A stretch of 43,804 nt of DNA from Candidatus Aenigmatarchaeota archaeon (GTDB lineage Archaea; Aenigmatarchaeota; Aenigmatarchaeia; QMZS01), in NCBI GenBank assembly GCA_030600555.1, contig JAUVLW010000007.1:1-43804 (forward strand). The letters are read 5' to 3'. How positions within the stretch are numbered: position 1 is the stretch's first letter; each line of letters starts with the position of its first letter. Of the stretch, positions 6,785 to 15,957 are shown one piece after another. The position numbers were made by a program, and so were the translations under genes. The notes below the pieces were generated by a model. It worked only from the letters and a program-made list of their open reading frames with translations, did not search any database and had not been told where the DNA came from.

Positions 6785-7645
6785 ATGTTCAAAGGCATTG
6801 CTCCTGTTGCTGCGATTATTTTATTAATCGGGGTTACAATTGGAGGTATTATCTCCGCCTATATTGGAATTACCAGTTTAACTGATGACCTTGAACATAA
6901 TATCGAAAAATCAATAATAAAAGAATTTGATGCGCGGGGAGCAAATCTTAAAGTTGATGTTTTTGGAAACTGCAAAATCTACTTGAGGAATACAGGAACA
7001 AAAGATATACCTTTGGAAGCAATCGATCTTTACATTGATGATCAACCAGTAAATTATGAACCTTCGACAGGAATCATTAAAATGAAAAATGTCACAGAAA
7101 TTAGTTTTTCCGGTTTAACTTATAAGAGATATAATGTGAAAATAAACCTAATGGGTAAACTAATTGATCAAGGTTATATGATTTGCAGCGGCGGTGCTCC
7201 AGTATATGATTTCTCTTGTTCAATAAAAGCAGCTTGCAATGCAGCAGAAACAGAAGTTTTGGCTCTTTCAGATTTAACCAATGGTTTTGCCGAATTGGTG
7301 GGTGGAAATTATAGTTACAAGTTATGTTGTGAAAATATTAGTTCAGTAAAGACCGAATTGGATACTGATTGCAGCAATTCCTACACAGGCCTCATAACCC
7401 TGTCAAAAAACACAAATGCTTTTGTTGAAGATTATGGTATTGAAAGCCCTTCAGGTTTCAGCAACAAAACCAATATTTGCGTAGAATTTAACAATAATGC
7501 GAGACTGGAATGCGCCCGCACTACTTCCAATAACTGCGACAGCTGGAACTGGAAGAAATTAGTTTCATTTTCAGGAGCTACAAATGCAAATATCGGAAAC
7601 ATATCTGCTTACCCTAACAATGTGTTATGTTGCACAATTTATTAA
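6785..7645 (+). CDS. archaeal type IV pilin-like surface protein
   Basis: This 286-residue protein begins MFKGIAPVAAIILLIGVTIGG, the typical archaeal pilin N-terminus: a short basic leader, cleavage after a glycine by a PibD/EppA-type peptidase, then a hydrophobic assembly helix. The remainder is beta-rich with many cysteines (NCKIYL, CSIKAACNAAE, LCCENIS, CARTTSNNC, and a terminal CC), suggesting several disulphides in an exposed domain. A CARDB-like repeat (LRNTGTKDIPLEAIDLYIDD) follows the helix. It probably builds a pilus or adhesin. No assembly ATPase is in the window. Confidence 0.8.
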   Translation: MFKGIAPVAAIILLIGVTIGGIISAYIGITSLTDDLEHNIEKSIIKEFDARGANLKVDVFGNCKIYLRNTGTKDIPLEAIDLYIDDQPVNYEPSTGIIKMKNVTEISFSGLTYKRYNVKINLMGKLIDQGYMICSGGAPVYDFSCSIKAACNAAETEVLALSDLTNGFAELVGGNYSYKLCCENISSVKTELDTDCSNSYTGLITLSKNTNAFVEDYGIESPSGFSNKTNICVEFNNNARLECARTTSNNCDSWNWKKLVSFSGATNANIGNISAYPNNVLCCTIY

Positions 7646-7774
7646 TTCAAAGTTTTTAAACAGTATAAATTTCTTAAAGTATAAATAATATCCCAACATA
7701 TCAATTATTAATGAAAATATGAAACACCCAATAATTGCGGGCTGGGTGCATAGTAAGTGGGATAAAATCAACAA

Positions 7775-8089
7775 TTAATCTTCAGCAACATCTTCAGATT
7801 TCTTTTTCTTTCCGCCTGAGAATAATTTTGAAATAGATTTCACCAAGGATTCAATAATCGATAAACTGAGATAAATTGTATACCCAAGAATTCCGATATA
7901 AATGAAAAAAAGAATGGTTCCTAAGTTCAAAGGCCAGTCAACCCCAAAGAATACTATCATAATCACAGGAAATAAAGCGGAAATACTGGATATCGCCAGA
8001 TACCTCAAAAGAAGTTTCACACCTTTATAAACAAGATACACAAAAATTAAAAATAAAACAATTATACCTGCAACCTCTAAATCAAGCAT
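7775..8089 (-). CDS. BofA-like small membrane protein
   Basis: This 104-residue protein has hydrophobic segments at about 7-25, 28-50 and 58-80 and a Lys/Glu-rich C-tail (GGKKKKSEDVAED). The order of a short TM, a LLLRYL turn, and a Gly/Pro/Trp-containing pair of helices resembles the BofA family found in archaea, whose archaeal role is unknown. Its start overlaps the end of the PHP gene by 13 bp, so the two are probably co-transcribed with the PHP gene first. The family call is moderate. Confidence 0.6.
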   Translation of the reverse strand: MLDLEVAGIIVLFLIFVYLVYKGVKLLLRYLAISSISALFPVIMIVFFGVDWPLNLGTILFFIYIGILGYTIYLSLSIIESLVKSISKLFSGGKKKKSEDVAED

Positions 8090-8919
8090 TTTGGAAAGTT
8101 AACAAAGAAAGAATGTGTAACCGAACCTGCAAGAGATATGTTAGCTAAAGAAGTTACTAGAGCTTGGGAGTAAACAGTTTCTCTTTTTGAGTGTTTCATC
8201 ATACTTTTTGTCAGAGTTTTTTTAAGAAAATTTTGCTGGTTTTTATCCATATAATCCATAGCTTTGGAAGGCTCTTTGTTTAATCTCGTCAGGTACCAAT
8301 CAGTCATATCATTTACAGAAACATATCTTTTTTTCAATCTGGTATTCCCGGAAATCAATTCTTTTAAAACAATATCAAGATCAAAATCGCAGTTTATTTT
8401 TGTAATCCCGCTTCCAATCCATTCTTTTTGATGCGCATCTGTTCCCGCAACCATTGGTTTATTAAACTTCCCCGCATATCTTAAAGCTCTTAAATTAGCA
8501 AATTTATCGAGGCACATTGCATTAAATACTTCAATCCCATCAGCAAATCTGGATAAATCTTTTATTCCTTTCTTCGCAAGGTCAAAAGGATGGGGCGCTA
8601 TAGAAATACCCCCTTGCTGATGAATTTTATCCATGGTTTCAAAAACATCCTGTTGCGGTTTTATCTCTTCGGTAATCCCCAAAGCAAGCAAATGCCCTTG
8701 AGTGGTTGAAATCTCTTCCCCGGGAATTATCACAAAATCATCAAATTTAAGTTTCTTCAACGAACCCCAACTTTTAAAGCTATTGTGATCTGTGATTGCA
8801 ATCCCATCCAATCCTCTCAATCTCGCCTCTTTTACCATTTCAACAGGGGAAGCCCGGTTTTCCTCTCCTAATATTTTCCCTTTCGAATACCAGGAATGAG
8901 AATGCAATTCAAGAAACAT
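8077..8919 (-). CDS. PHP-domain metal-dependent phosphoesterase
   Basis: The 280-residue protein has all main PHP metal-binding motifs in order: HSHSWYSKG (residues 6-14), TDHN, PGEE, HPFD and GTDAH. These ligate the two or three metal ions used to hydrolyse phosphoesters or nucleotides. After the PHP domain there is a roughly 80-residue helical tail (DWYLTRLNKEPSKAMDYM onward) ending in a hydrophobic stretch. Closest described relatives are small stand-alone PHP phosphoesterases (YciV/RNase AM-like); the substrate cannot be told from sequence. It overlaps the BofA-like gene downstream. Confidence 0.85.
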   Translation of the reverse strand: MFLELHSHSWYSKGKILGEENRASPVEMVKEARLRGLDGIAITDHNSFKSWGSLKKLKFDDFVIIPGEEISTTQGHLLALGITEEIKPQQDVFETMDKIHQQGGISIAPHPFDLAKKGIKDLSRFADGIEVFNAMCLDKFANLRALRYAGKFNKPMVAGTDAHQKEWIGSGITKINCDFDLDIVLKELISGNTRLKKRYVSVNDMTDWYLTRLNKEPSKAMDYMDKNQQNFLKKTLTKSMMKHSKRETVYSQALVTSLANISLAGSVTHSFFVNFPKCLI

Positions 8920-8960
8920 AATACTATTAGTTTAGATTATAATCATTGACGACCCAGGAT

Positions 8961-11321
8961 TTAATAATAACCTTTCAGGGTTTCATAGAATTCTTTATAA
9001 TCAGGAATGTCTCCTATGATTAATTCTGCGGAACTACTTCCTGTGGTATTTACAGTAATATTCCCATTTTTGAACATTTTATTTAACATTCCCTGAGAAA
9101 AATTTATGTGATCTATTTTATTGAAAATAATTGAAGTTTGTTTTTTATATAATATTCCTGAGTTTGCAACAACCCTGTAATTTTGAATTGAAAATGATTT
9201 AACTTTTACGCTCCAAATCACCATAGGAACTGTGATTGGAAGCAACAAAATCAAAGGGAATATAATTATACTAATTCCTATTAAACCCACCAAAGAATTT
9301 GCCAAATCCGGTTTTGAAATCCTGATTGTTTCCGGGGAATAACTGGAAAGATTTCGTTCCATTTCAGATAACTGCTTTGAATCAGGTCTCTTATAGAATA
9401 TTAAATCAATCAACTCATCCTTGTTATCAATGCCCAGGATATAATTAATTTTAAAATTGTTTGAAATAAGCATCTGACCCTTCTTCCCTTCCTGCACCAT
9501 ATGCTCCCCTGCAACATTAAATCTTACAGACCCATACCCTGAAAAAGGATATTTCACGGTGGTTATATCCTTTATATTATCATACAAAACATAATAAAAA
9601 TCTTTGAAGAATATCCCTCTTGTAAAATAAATATAATCTTTGAAAAAAGTTAGTTTTGAATTTTTATAATAAACTATTTTATAAATTACAATAATAACGC
9701 AAAGAACAGTTAATATAATTGGGATTATTGCGATAAATGGATTAACAACAAACGCAAAATAAGAAGAACCCAAAATAATTATTGCAAAAATCAAAGTGAG
9801 CAATAAGTTTGCTTTGAACAATTCGATTACTTTAAAACTGGAATCCATTTTGTAAATCTTCTCCTGAGCGCCTATCCCTGATTTTGCCAGAATTGACTGA
9901 TATATTCCTTCAGATTTCTTTATGTTTACAAATTTAATATCCTCTGATGAACCTATTGACCAGAAATGTATGCTGCAGGTGTTGAACCATTTGTCAACAA
10001 AATTTTCTTTGAATATAACCGACATAATTTTATCATTGGTAAACTCCTTATTTTTTGAAGAGATAAAATTATATTTTTCCTCAATACTTTTGGATTTAAC
10101 AAAATATTTTGTTGAATTTATTTTGATTGCTATCTGAATTAAAACAATAATCCATACAAACATCAAAGGGAATAAAATGAGACAAACTGGAAGGACAATT
10201 AACAGAGGAACAATCGACCTTTTAGTATTCATTTTATATTCTGCGGTAAAATCTGTGTCTCTTGGCAAAGTTTTTGATTGATAAACAGTTTGTTTTTTAG
10301 ATTCAGATAGGTTAGAAGTTTGTTTCTTTGTTTCAGCAACTCTTGCGGTTTGTTGTTTTCCGGTTCCAACCAGAGAATTTGTTTCGCTTATTAATTTATC
10401 GATATTTGATTCCATCTCTTTGCCATTAGCCATATTTTTGAAAAGAACCTCCTGCTTGCTTCCCTGACAGCTAATCTTCACATCATACAATCTAAATATT
10501 TTATCAATAATTGTTTGTGTAATCATCGAATCAGAAAGATTTTCTATTGGTATAAAAGAATAATTCTTTGAGAGAAAACCCTCCTGATAAGTTATGGTAT
10601 CTGAATAAATGCTGTAAACCCTTCTCTTTAAATCCAAAAACCTGAAAATCAAAACGCCAAATGCCAGCAAAACCAAAAAACTGGATAAATATAAAAATAA
10701 TTGATTCTCCAGAACAAAACTAAATATACCTAACTCAATATCGAAAAATAACCAGACTATTAAAAATAATACAGTGGCTAAATTTCTAAATACCTCAAAT
10801 AAAACTCCTATCGAACTTGGACGTTCCTTTTGAACCAATTTTGATTTTGATAATTTAAACCCATTATACTGCATCATCTTTTCAACATATTCATACATCT
10901 TATTTGGGTTATCAATGGATTTCATGAATATTTCTGAAACACCGCTCCCTGCTGATTCCACTCTTACATTACCAGTCTTTAAAAGTTTATTCTCAATGTA
11001 AGGCAACCTCATAGTTACGTGAGTTATATTCCTAATAATCAATTCAGTTTCATTATTGGAAAATATTCCTCCCGAATTATGGATAATTTTATCTTTAAGA
11101 AAAGTATAACTTTCTTTCTTGTACTGAACATTCAGCGAATAATAATTAAATAGTTCAATAAAGACAAAAACCGCAACGATATATAAAAGATATTCTTTCA
11201 AAACCAAACTTGCTATTGAATAAATTATTGCAAAAAGAATGAATAAACCAATAGAAATTTTAAAAAAACTGTAATTAACATAAGCCGTTTTGTTTGGTTT
11301 TAATTTATATTCATAAGACAT
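8961..11321 (-). CDS. large membrane protein with five TM-pair plus bacterial-PH (bPH2/YdbT-like) units
   Basis: This 786-residue protein is built from a repeating unit of one or two TM helices followed by a PH-like beta domain with the pattern 'Y-x-(I/F)-x-(K/N)-D-x-I-x-x-x-x-G-(I/F)-x-(S/F)'. Approximate units are residues 15-150, 180-315, 360-490, 505-640 and 670-786. Examples are SYTFLKDKIIHNSGGIFS, VYSIYSDTITYQEGFLS, LTFFKDYIYFTRGIFF and YRVVANSGILYKKQTS. Described YdbS/YdbT proteins have one to three such units; five is long. A linker at about 320-350 is Gln/Thr/Lys-rich. The membrane location is clear; the function of the family is not established. Confidence 0.8.
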   Translation of the reverse strand: MSYEYKLKPNKTAYVNYSFFKISIGLFILFAIIYSIASLVLKEYLLYIVAVFVFIELFNYYSLNVQYKKESYTFLKDKIIHNSGGIFSNNETELIIRNITHVTMRLPYIENKLLKTGNVRVESAGSGVSEIFMKSIDNPNKMYEYVEKMMQYNGFKLSKSKLVQKERPSSIGVLFEVFRNLATVLFLIVWLFFDIELGIFSFVLENQLFLYLSSFLVLLAFGVLIFRFLDLKRRVYSIYSDTITYQEGFLSKNYSFIPIENLSDSMITQTIIDKIFRLYDVKISCQGSKQEVLFKNMANGKEMESNIDKLISETNSLVGTGKQQTARVAETKKQTSNLSESKKQTVYQSKTLPRDTDFTAEYKMNTKRSIVPLLIVLPVCLILFPLMFVWIIVLIQIAIKINSTKYFVKSKSIEEKYNFISSKNKEFTNDKIMSVIFKENFVDKWFNTCSIHFWSIGSSEDIKFVNIKKSEGIYQSILAKSGIGAQEKIYKMDSSFKVIELFKANLLLTLIFAIIILGSSYFAFVVNPFIAIIPIILTVLCVIIVIYKIVYYKNSKLTFFKDYIYFTRGIFFKDFYYVLYDNIKDITTVKYPFSGYGSVRFNVAGEHMVQEGKKGQMLISNNFKINYILGIDNKDELIDLIFYKRPDSKQLSEMERNLSSYSPETIRISKPDLANSLVGLIGISIIIFPLILLLPITVPMVIWSVKVKSFSIQNYRVVANSGILYKKQTSIIFNKIDHINFSQGMLNKMFKNGNITVNTTGSSSAELIIGDIPDYKEFYETLKGYY

Positions 11322-11359
11322 AATTATACTGGAATTGGTTAAATAATAGAAATAAAAAA

Positions 11360-11770
11360 TTAGAGGTTATTAACTATTCCTAAAAAGAATTCCTTATCTT
11401 TCCTGTGCGTGAGCAATTCAACCACTTTGCCTTTTTCAACCCAGCGGGCTTCAGGATTATTTAGGTCAATTGGTTTGAGAATTTCCTGATTTGTCCTAAA
11501 CAAAAACATCGTGATTTCCTTTAGTTCTGATTTATCATCCCTCTCTTTTAGCCCAATTTTATATCTTTTGTATTTGCCAAGTTCTCTTATTAATTCTAAT
11601 TCACTCACTCCGGATTCTTCATATATTTCTCTTTTTGCTGCGGTTAACTCATCCTCCCCATCATAAAGGTGACCCTTTGGCAAAGACCAGGAGTTCCCGT
11701 TCTGGTTAACAACAAGAATTGCTCCATTTTTATTTATTACCACACCCCCAGCAATCTTTGTTTGTTTCAT
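11360..11770 (-). CDS. Nudix hydrolase
   Basis: The 136-residue protein contains a full Nudix box GHLYDGEDELTAAKREIYEESGV, matching G-x5-E-x7-R-E-U-x-E-E-x-G-U. The N-terminal TKIAGGVVINKNGAILVV strand pair and WSLPKGHL resemble the diadenosine tetraphosphate (Ap4A) hydrolase branch. It probably cleaves nucleoside diphosphate-linked substrates such as Ap4A. It stands alone between the bPH2 protein and a divergent gene, with its own upstream A/T box. The exact substrate is uncertain. Confidence 0.85.
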   Translation of the reverse strand: MKQTKIAGGVVINKNGAILVVNQNGNSWSLPKGHLYDGEDELTAAKREIYEESGVSELELIRELGKYKRYKIGLKERDDKSELKEITMFLFRTNQEILKPIDLNNPEARWVEKGKVVELLTHRKDKEFFLGIVNNL

Positions 11771-11863
11771 AAATTAGTTATAATTTGTTTTCTAACAAAA
11801 TACTAAATTTTTAATCAATAAAAAAGAAGATTTTCCAACTAAACTACTAAATGTTTTTATATT

Positions 11864-12346
11864 ATGAAGGGACAGATTTTTATCCTCGGAGCAATGGGTA
11901 TTGTGGTTGCTTTGCTTATGATAATTCCAACCATTCAAAAAGAAATTTACCTGCCAAACACAGACAATTCCATGCTTAAAAATATTGCGGGAGAATATAA
12001 TTACTGGATTGCGTATTCAAATCTTGAAGGAACCTATAATATACTTGAGTTCGGAAATTTTGTAAAAGAAAATTATCCTAATTTGGAATTCTTTTATCTT
12101 TTCACCGAAGGCAATAACCTGAAAATTGCAAACTTCTTTGATGAAGAAATAGAATTTTCTGTAAATGGTGATGATTTTTCCATTGAGCCAAACCAATCAA
12201 CTGAAACCTCTTTCTCAGGTGAACTTGATTTTTCATCAAATTACAGGAATTTCAAATACACTCCTGAAAACGAATTCTCTGGGGCAATATTTCTTAGAAT
12301 TGATAAAGGAATCGCCAAGATTCAACTGCTTGAAATATTTGAATAA
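11864..12346 (+). CDS. class III signal peptide (pilin-like) protein
   Basis: The 160-residue protein begins MKGQIFILGAMGIVVALLMI: a one-Lys leader, a predicted cleavage G/Q site and one long hydrophobic helix, as in archaeal pseudopilins. The rest is an acidic, aromatic, beta-rich ectodomain without cysteines. An AAATGTTTTTATATTATG context gives a TATA-like box close to the ATG. It is probably a minor pilin or membrane-anchored ectodomain. The stop abuts the remnant described next on the opposite strand. Confidence 0.7.
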   Translation: MKGQIFILGAMGIVVALLMIIPTIQKEIYLPNTDNSMLKNIAGEYNYWIAYSNLEGTYNILEFGNFVKENYPNLEFFYLFTEGNNLKIANFFDEEIEFSVNGDDFSIEPNQSTETSFSGELDFSSNYRNFKYTPENEFSGAIFLRIDKGIAKIQLLEIFE

Positions 12347-12484
12347 TTAAATCCCAATCAACATCGCCTTTTTCTCAATGCATCTGAATGCAAGATATGC
12401 TATTGAAATTGATATTACTGAAAAAATCGCAAGATAAATTAACTGAGGTATAATCTGGGATAATGTTATCTGGATAATATTTAA
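12347..12484 (-). pseudogene. C-terminal fragment of a membrane protein, possibly an ABC-2 permease
   Basis: A 45-codon open stretch on the minus strand has no ATG, GTG or TTG upstream; it is bounded by a TAA at 12485-12487. It reads ITLSQIIPQLIYLAIFSVIS and continues through a TM helix to FRCIEKKAMLIGI. A terminal TM helix followed by a short basic E-K-K-A tail is how many ABC-2 transporter permeases end. It is therefore most likely a decayed 3' end whose upstream portion was lost. A competing frame with an ATG near 12513 (MSDIIVKNII...) lacks the coherent hydrophobic pattern. Confidence 0.5.
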
Positions 12485-12537
12485 TTATATTTTTAACAAT
12501 TATATCGCTCATTATTAAATATGAAAGAAAAACTCAA

Positions 12538-14151
12538 TTACCTATATTTCTCAGTCTCCCATTCCTTTGATTTTCCTTTCTCAAGAGCCGCTTTGCTCAG
12601 GAATCCATGCTTGCCTTCAGGAGTGGTAATTAAACCTTTTATTGGGTCAAAAGCGTGTTCCATTATTTCTGCATCCTGCATCCTCAAATCTTTTTCCTCT
12701 ATCCCGTAAAATTCAGGAGGCAAGTCCGCCACTGAAACATCCATCTTTAAATATTCAATAATTTTTCTGAGAGCTAAAGTTGACTGGTCAACAGGGTCTC
12801 CTCCAACGCCGCCACCTCTTTCAAAAATAATGTATTTGTTTTCTCTCTCATCAAAACCTTTTTTTCTCAGGGCGAGCATCCAGGTATACAACCATTCCTG
12901 TTGTTCAGAACCAAGAGGGATTGGAACATGAGCTGGTTCAACTGGAGTAGGCCATCCCACATGAAGAACCCCAACATATTTGCCCCCATCAGACTCCATT
13001 TCATCTATGCAATTTTTTAAAGGATCTATGCCAGCCCCAAGAATATGTTCAAAGTCAATTGCAGCCTTGAAATGTTTTGTTCCCGCATGCTTGCACAAAA
13101 CAACAAAATGTTTTGGGTTGGTTAACCTGTATTCCTCTTCCATTCCCGCACCTACCATCGCGGTTTCAATCACAAAATCAATGTTGTATTTCTCAAGAAT
13201 TGGTTTTGGATCCTTAAGAATTTTTGGATTAAGATGACCCCATATATATTTCAAAGAAACCGCAGGAACCCATAGTTTTGTATCACCTTTAACTTCTTCA
13301 AAAGTTTTGTCTCCAACCACGCCGCACCACAGAGGGTCTCTTTTATCAGACATCCATTTTGCTGTTATGTAATAAGCAACTCTTTCAGGTCCATAAGTCA
13401 AATTGCTTGAACTGGAAAAAGAAAGCAATCTGCTCCTTAATTCTCTTTTTACATCAGCTATCTGAATATTTATAGCCTCACTTTTTTGTTCTTCTGAAAG
13501 TTTATCAAATCTACGATCCTCATATCTTATCTTATCTTCAATAGATTTTCTGGTATTTTCAAGAACTTCATCATACCTGCCTTCTCTAGTTCCTCCAACA
13601 ATCTCAAAAACAGTATCTTCTTTTATAGCCCAGTCAATTAGAGAAGGATTTTCATTAAGAAAATCATGAAATCTTCTTCCCCAAATATCAACAATTGAAG
13701 AAGGCTGGAAATCCTTTCCAAGCCAACCATAAGGTGTTGTTTCAGAAGCGTGCTGGAGATAATACTTTGCATTCAATTTACCGCTTCTCTCGAGATCTTT
13801 TACAAGAGAATCATGAGTCCTGCGATAATCATCTTCTATAGCAGAATCAAGAAAAATTCCCTTTGAACCCATTGCCCCGCATAACCCGTGAAAACCTATT
13901 TCGATATTTAAATCTTTTCTTAGTTTAACCATCTTATTTTCCAAATCAGGGGAAATAAATTCTGTTGAACGCTCAATGTCAACCTGCGTAAAATTAACCC
14001 CCTTCAACGCGGAATAAAATCCTTTTTGGGAAATATCTATAAGAGAAATCTTTTCTTCGGGTTTTGCCATGCTGAACATCCCTGAACTCACACCAATCAC
14101 ATATTCCCCCGCAGGTTTGGGTTTTGAATTCCCAAATAAACTAAAAGCCAT
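12538..14151 (-). CDS. xylose isomerase-like TIM-barrel protein
   Basis: The 537-residue protein shows the order of strands and metal-type residues of xylose isomerase/AP-endonuclease-2-like barrels: IGFHGLCGAMG, KYYLQHASE, VFEIVGG, DFVIETAMVGAGMEEE, FKAAIDFEHILGAG, YVGVLHVGWPTP and YIIFERGGG. His and Glu/Asp residues at strand ends (H, E, D-x-E-H, H) are consistent with a metal site. Family members are usually about 280-300 residues, so a roughly 120-residue charged insertion near residues 190-300 is unusual. It could be a sugar isomerase or a nuclease; the substrate is unknown. It is transcribed alone. Confidence 0.7.
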   Translation of the reverse strand: MAFSLFGNSKPKPAGEYVIGVSSGMFSMAKPEEKISLIDISQKGFYSALKGVNFTQVDIERSTEFISPDLENKMVKLRKDLNIEIGFHGLCGAMGSKGIFLDSAIEDDYRRTHDSLVKDLERSGKLNAKYYLQHASETTPYGWLGKDFQPSSIVDIWGRRFHDFLNENPSLIDWAIKEDTVFEIVGGTREGRYDEVLENTRKSIEDKIRYEDRRFDKLSEEQKSEAINIQIADVKRELRSRLLSFSSSSNLTYGPERVAYYITAKWMSDKRDPLWCGVVGDKTFEEVKGDTKLWVPAVSLKYIWGHLNPKILKDPKPILEKYNIDFVIETAMVGAGMEEEYRLTNPKHFVVLCKHAGTKHFKAAIDFEHILGAGIDPLKNCIDEMESDGGKYVGVLHVGWPTPVEPAHVPIPLGSEQQEWLYTWMLALRKKGFDERENKYIIFERGGGVGGDPVDQSTLALRKIIEYLKMDVSVADLPPEFYGIEEKDLRMQDAEIMEHAFDPIKGLITTPEGKHGFLSKAALEKGKSKEWETEKYR

Positions 14152-14235
14152 AATATATATTGTATTCCGTATAATAGGTTTTATCTCTGAATCAAATATC
14201 TCCTAAATCCATATAACAGATTTTACCTCCAAAAG

Positions 14236-14252
14236 AATATATATCTATAAAA
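14236..14252 (+). promoter_or_regulatory. TATA box of the RNase P RNA gene
   Basis: AATATATATCTATAAAA lies 12-28 bp before the predicted 5' end of the RNA at 14264. This is a normal position for an archaeal TATA element driving a stable RNA. Confidence 0.6.
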
Positions 14253-14263
14253 ACTAATCTAAT

Positions 14264-14529
14264 TGTGAGGTGGAAAGGGACTTCCCTTTTATTAGGAGGA
14301 AATTCTACCCATTGATAGAAAACGCCTGAAAAGGCAAGGAAACTGAAAAGAAATACTCTGGTGGTGCTGTAAACATATGATATCTTTTTGATGAAGCATC
14401 CTCAGAATGGGAAAGGTTTCCACTAAATGAGATGCAAGCATTTGCGCTTAGACGAATGTCCTGCCCCCGACCTATGAAGTGTTCTTTGACGCTGAGAGGG
14501 CAACAAAAGGTAGATTAATCTACCTCACA
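14264..14529 (+). ncRNA. rnpB: RNase P RNA
   Basis: The outer stem P1 pairs TGTGAGGTGG (14264-14273) with CTACCTCACA (14520-14529). Conserved region I appears as AGGAGGAAATTCTACC, region IV as AGACGAATGTCCTGCC, and a core segment as AGGAAACTG. Helix P4 is formed by AAT-T-CTACC with GGTAG-ATT, keeping the universal bulged U although the paired bases differ from the common GUCCGGG/CCCGGCUU version. Length is about 266 nt, compact for an archaeal RNase P RNA. It processes tRNA 5' ends. A T-rich run follows directly. Confidence 0.88.
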
Positions 14530-14545
14530 TCCTTTTTTTCTTTAA
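14530..14545 (+). terminator. T-rich terminator after RNase P RNA
   Basis: TCCTTTTTTTCTTTAA begins at the base after stem P1. Archaeal RNA polymerase stops at such T-tracts, so this is the likely 3' end signal. Confidence 0.6.
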
Positions 14546-14645
14546 TTCATTTTTTGGCGAGTTTATTCTTGAATTTATTTCTTAGCAAGTTTATTCTTAA
14601 GTTTATCTATTGGCAATCCTTTAAGCTATAAAATTTATTAATATT

Positions 14646-15836
14646 ATGGCGAAAATAGCTTCCTACAAAAAACAAATTAAAAAATACAAAAATAAACTGA
14701 TAAAACAGGAAGTTGTAAAAAATATTTTTGAAAAATCAAATGAACTAATAAAATTAACAAAAGACGGGCAGGAGTACCTCAAAAAACTGCCTGCAAATGA
14801 GAAAAAAATAATTGCGGAACAGCTTAAAAATATTAAATACAAATATATCACTCTGGAAAGATTGTTCAAGAAAAAAGAAAAAAGAAAAGCCGTCGACAAA
14901 TTTTTCTATTCCTTTGATGAACTCCCAGTACTCGGGAAAGAATACTGGTTTATGAAATTCACCTCAGACACAGGATCAAACACACAGTTATTTTTTATGT
15001 TTGGAAGAAGCACCGGGGATATGACTCTCAACGGAAAATATATCAAAGACCAACAATTGGATTCAAATAAATACAATGGGTACTCTGTGGGATGGGCTTA
15101 TGATAACAAACAAAAAAGTATAATAAATAATTTAGGGTCAATAGAAATATCTGATAACAAAATTAATATTGAAAATGGTTCGGTTTCTTCATGCTTCTGC
15201 GGAACTTTCCCAAAATACAATTTAAAAATTTCAAAAAATAATAAAGAGATTTGCAACCTAAAAATCACAGAGCCAAAAGACAAAAGTTTAAAATTTGAGT
15301 TTTGTGAATATCACAAAGCTGTTTTTGGATATGACCTCATAAACCTTTATTTTGATTTTGAGGGCAAATTATTTAACAAGAAATTTAAAGGGAAATGTTA
15401 CGTGCAAAAAGTTGTGGCTGTGGGTCCATTCATACCCTGGAGATGGGCAAGAATTGTCTTTAAAAATAAATCTATACTGCAGTATTTTGAAATAAATCCA
15501 GAACTCTTTGGTTTAAAATACAACAAATCTCTCAATTATTATGATTCGGTTTCAAAAAAAACATATGAGTATGCAGATATGGAGATTCAGGATTTTCCGT
15601 GTTCAGACGGCAAAATAAGATGGATTATTAAAAGCAAGAAAAATGATTTATATGCATGCATGAAAACTTACGGCAAAGAAGTATTTGATTTTAAAAGAAA
15701 AGGAAATTTCATTTATATTGAATATCTTGTTGAAGTAACTGATCTCAGCATAAACATTAACAATAAAAATGTTGGGATGAAAAATGTTGGGAGAGGGATT
15801 GGGATTGTGGAAGATACGCAGGGGTATGTTATTTAG
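14646..15836 (+). CDS. unknown protein with coiled-coil N-terminus and beta-rich C-terminal domain
   Basis: The 396-residue protein starts with a Lys-rich helical region (about 1-85) and continues with a long beta-rich domain containing KFTSDTGSNTQLFFMFGRS, VGWAYDN and a WRWARIVFKN segment. That last segment is reminiscent of lipocalin-like AttH/CrtC-type barrels, but the match is weak. No signal peptide or TM segment is seen. It is monocistronic, starting about 115 bp after the RNase P RNA, with an AAATTTATTAATATT box near the ATG. The function is unknown. Confidence 0.6.
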   Translation: MAKIASYKKQIKKYKNKLIKQEVVKNIFEKSNELIKLTKDGQEYLKKLPANEKKIIAEQLKNIKYKYITLERLFKKKEKRKAVDKFFYSFDELPVLGKEYWFMKFTSDTGSNTQLFFMFGRSTGDMTLNGKYIKDQQLDSNKYNGYSVGWAYDNKQKSIINNLGSIEISDNKINIENGSVSSCFCGTFPKYNLKISKNNKEICNLKITEPKDKSLKFEFCEYHKAVFGYDLINLYFDFEGKLFNKKFKGKCYVQKVVAVGPFIPWRWARIVFKNKSILQYFEINPELFGLKYNKSLNYYDSVSKKTYEYADMEIQDFPCSDGKIRWIIKSKKNDLYACMKTYGKEVFDFKRKGNFIYIEYLVEVTDLSININNKNVGMKNVGRGIGIVEDTQGYVI

Positions 15837-15957
15837 GTTTTAGGGAATTCACTTTTTAATAAAATATTGGTAGTTTTATGAAAACAATTCGGTTAATAGT
15901 TGTTCCTCGGCTTACGCCTAAATTTTTGCTTCTCAAAAAACTTCAAGGAACAAAGCA

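Noticed and set aside
7719-7778. 19-residue plus-strand ORF after the pilin-like gene
   Set aside because: It has an A/T box upstream but no recognisable motif, and ends inside the convergent gene; too short to support.
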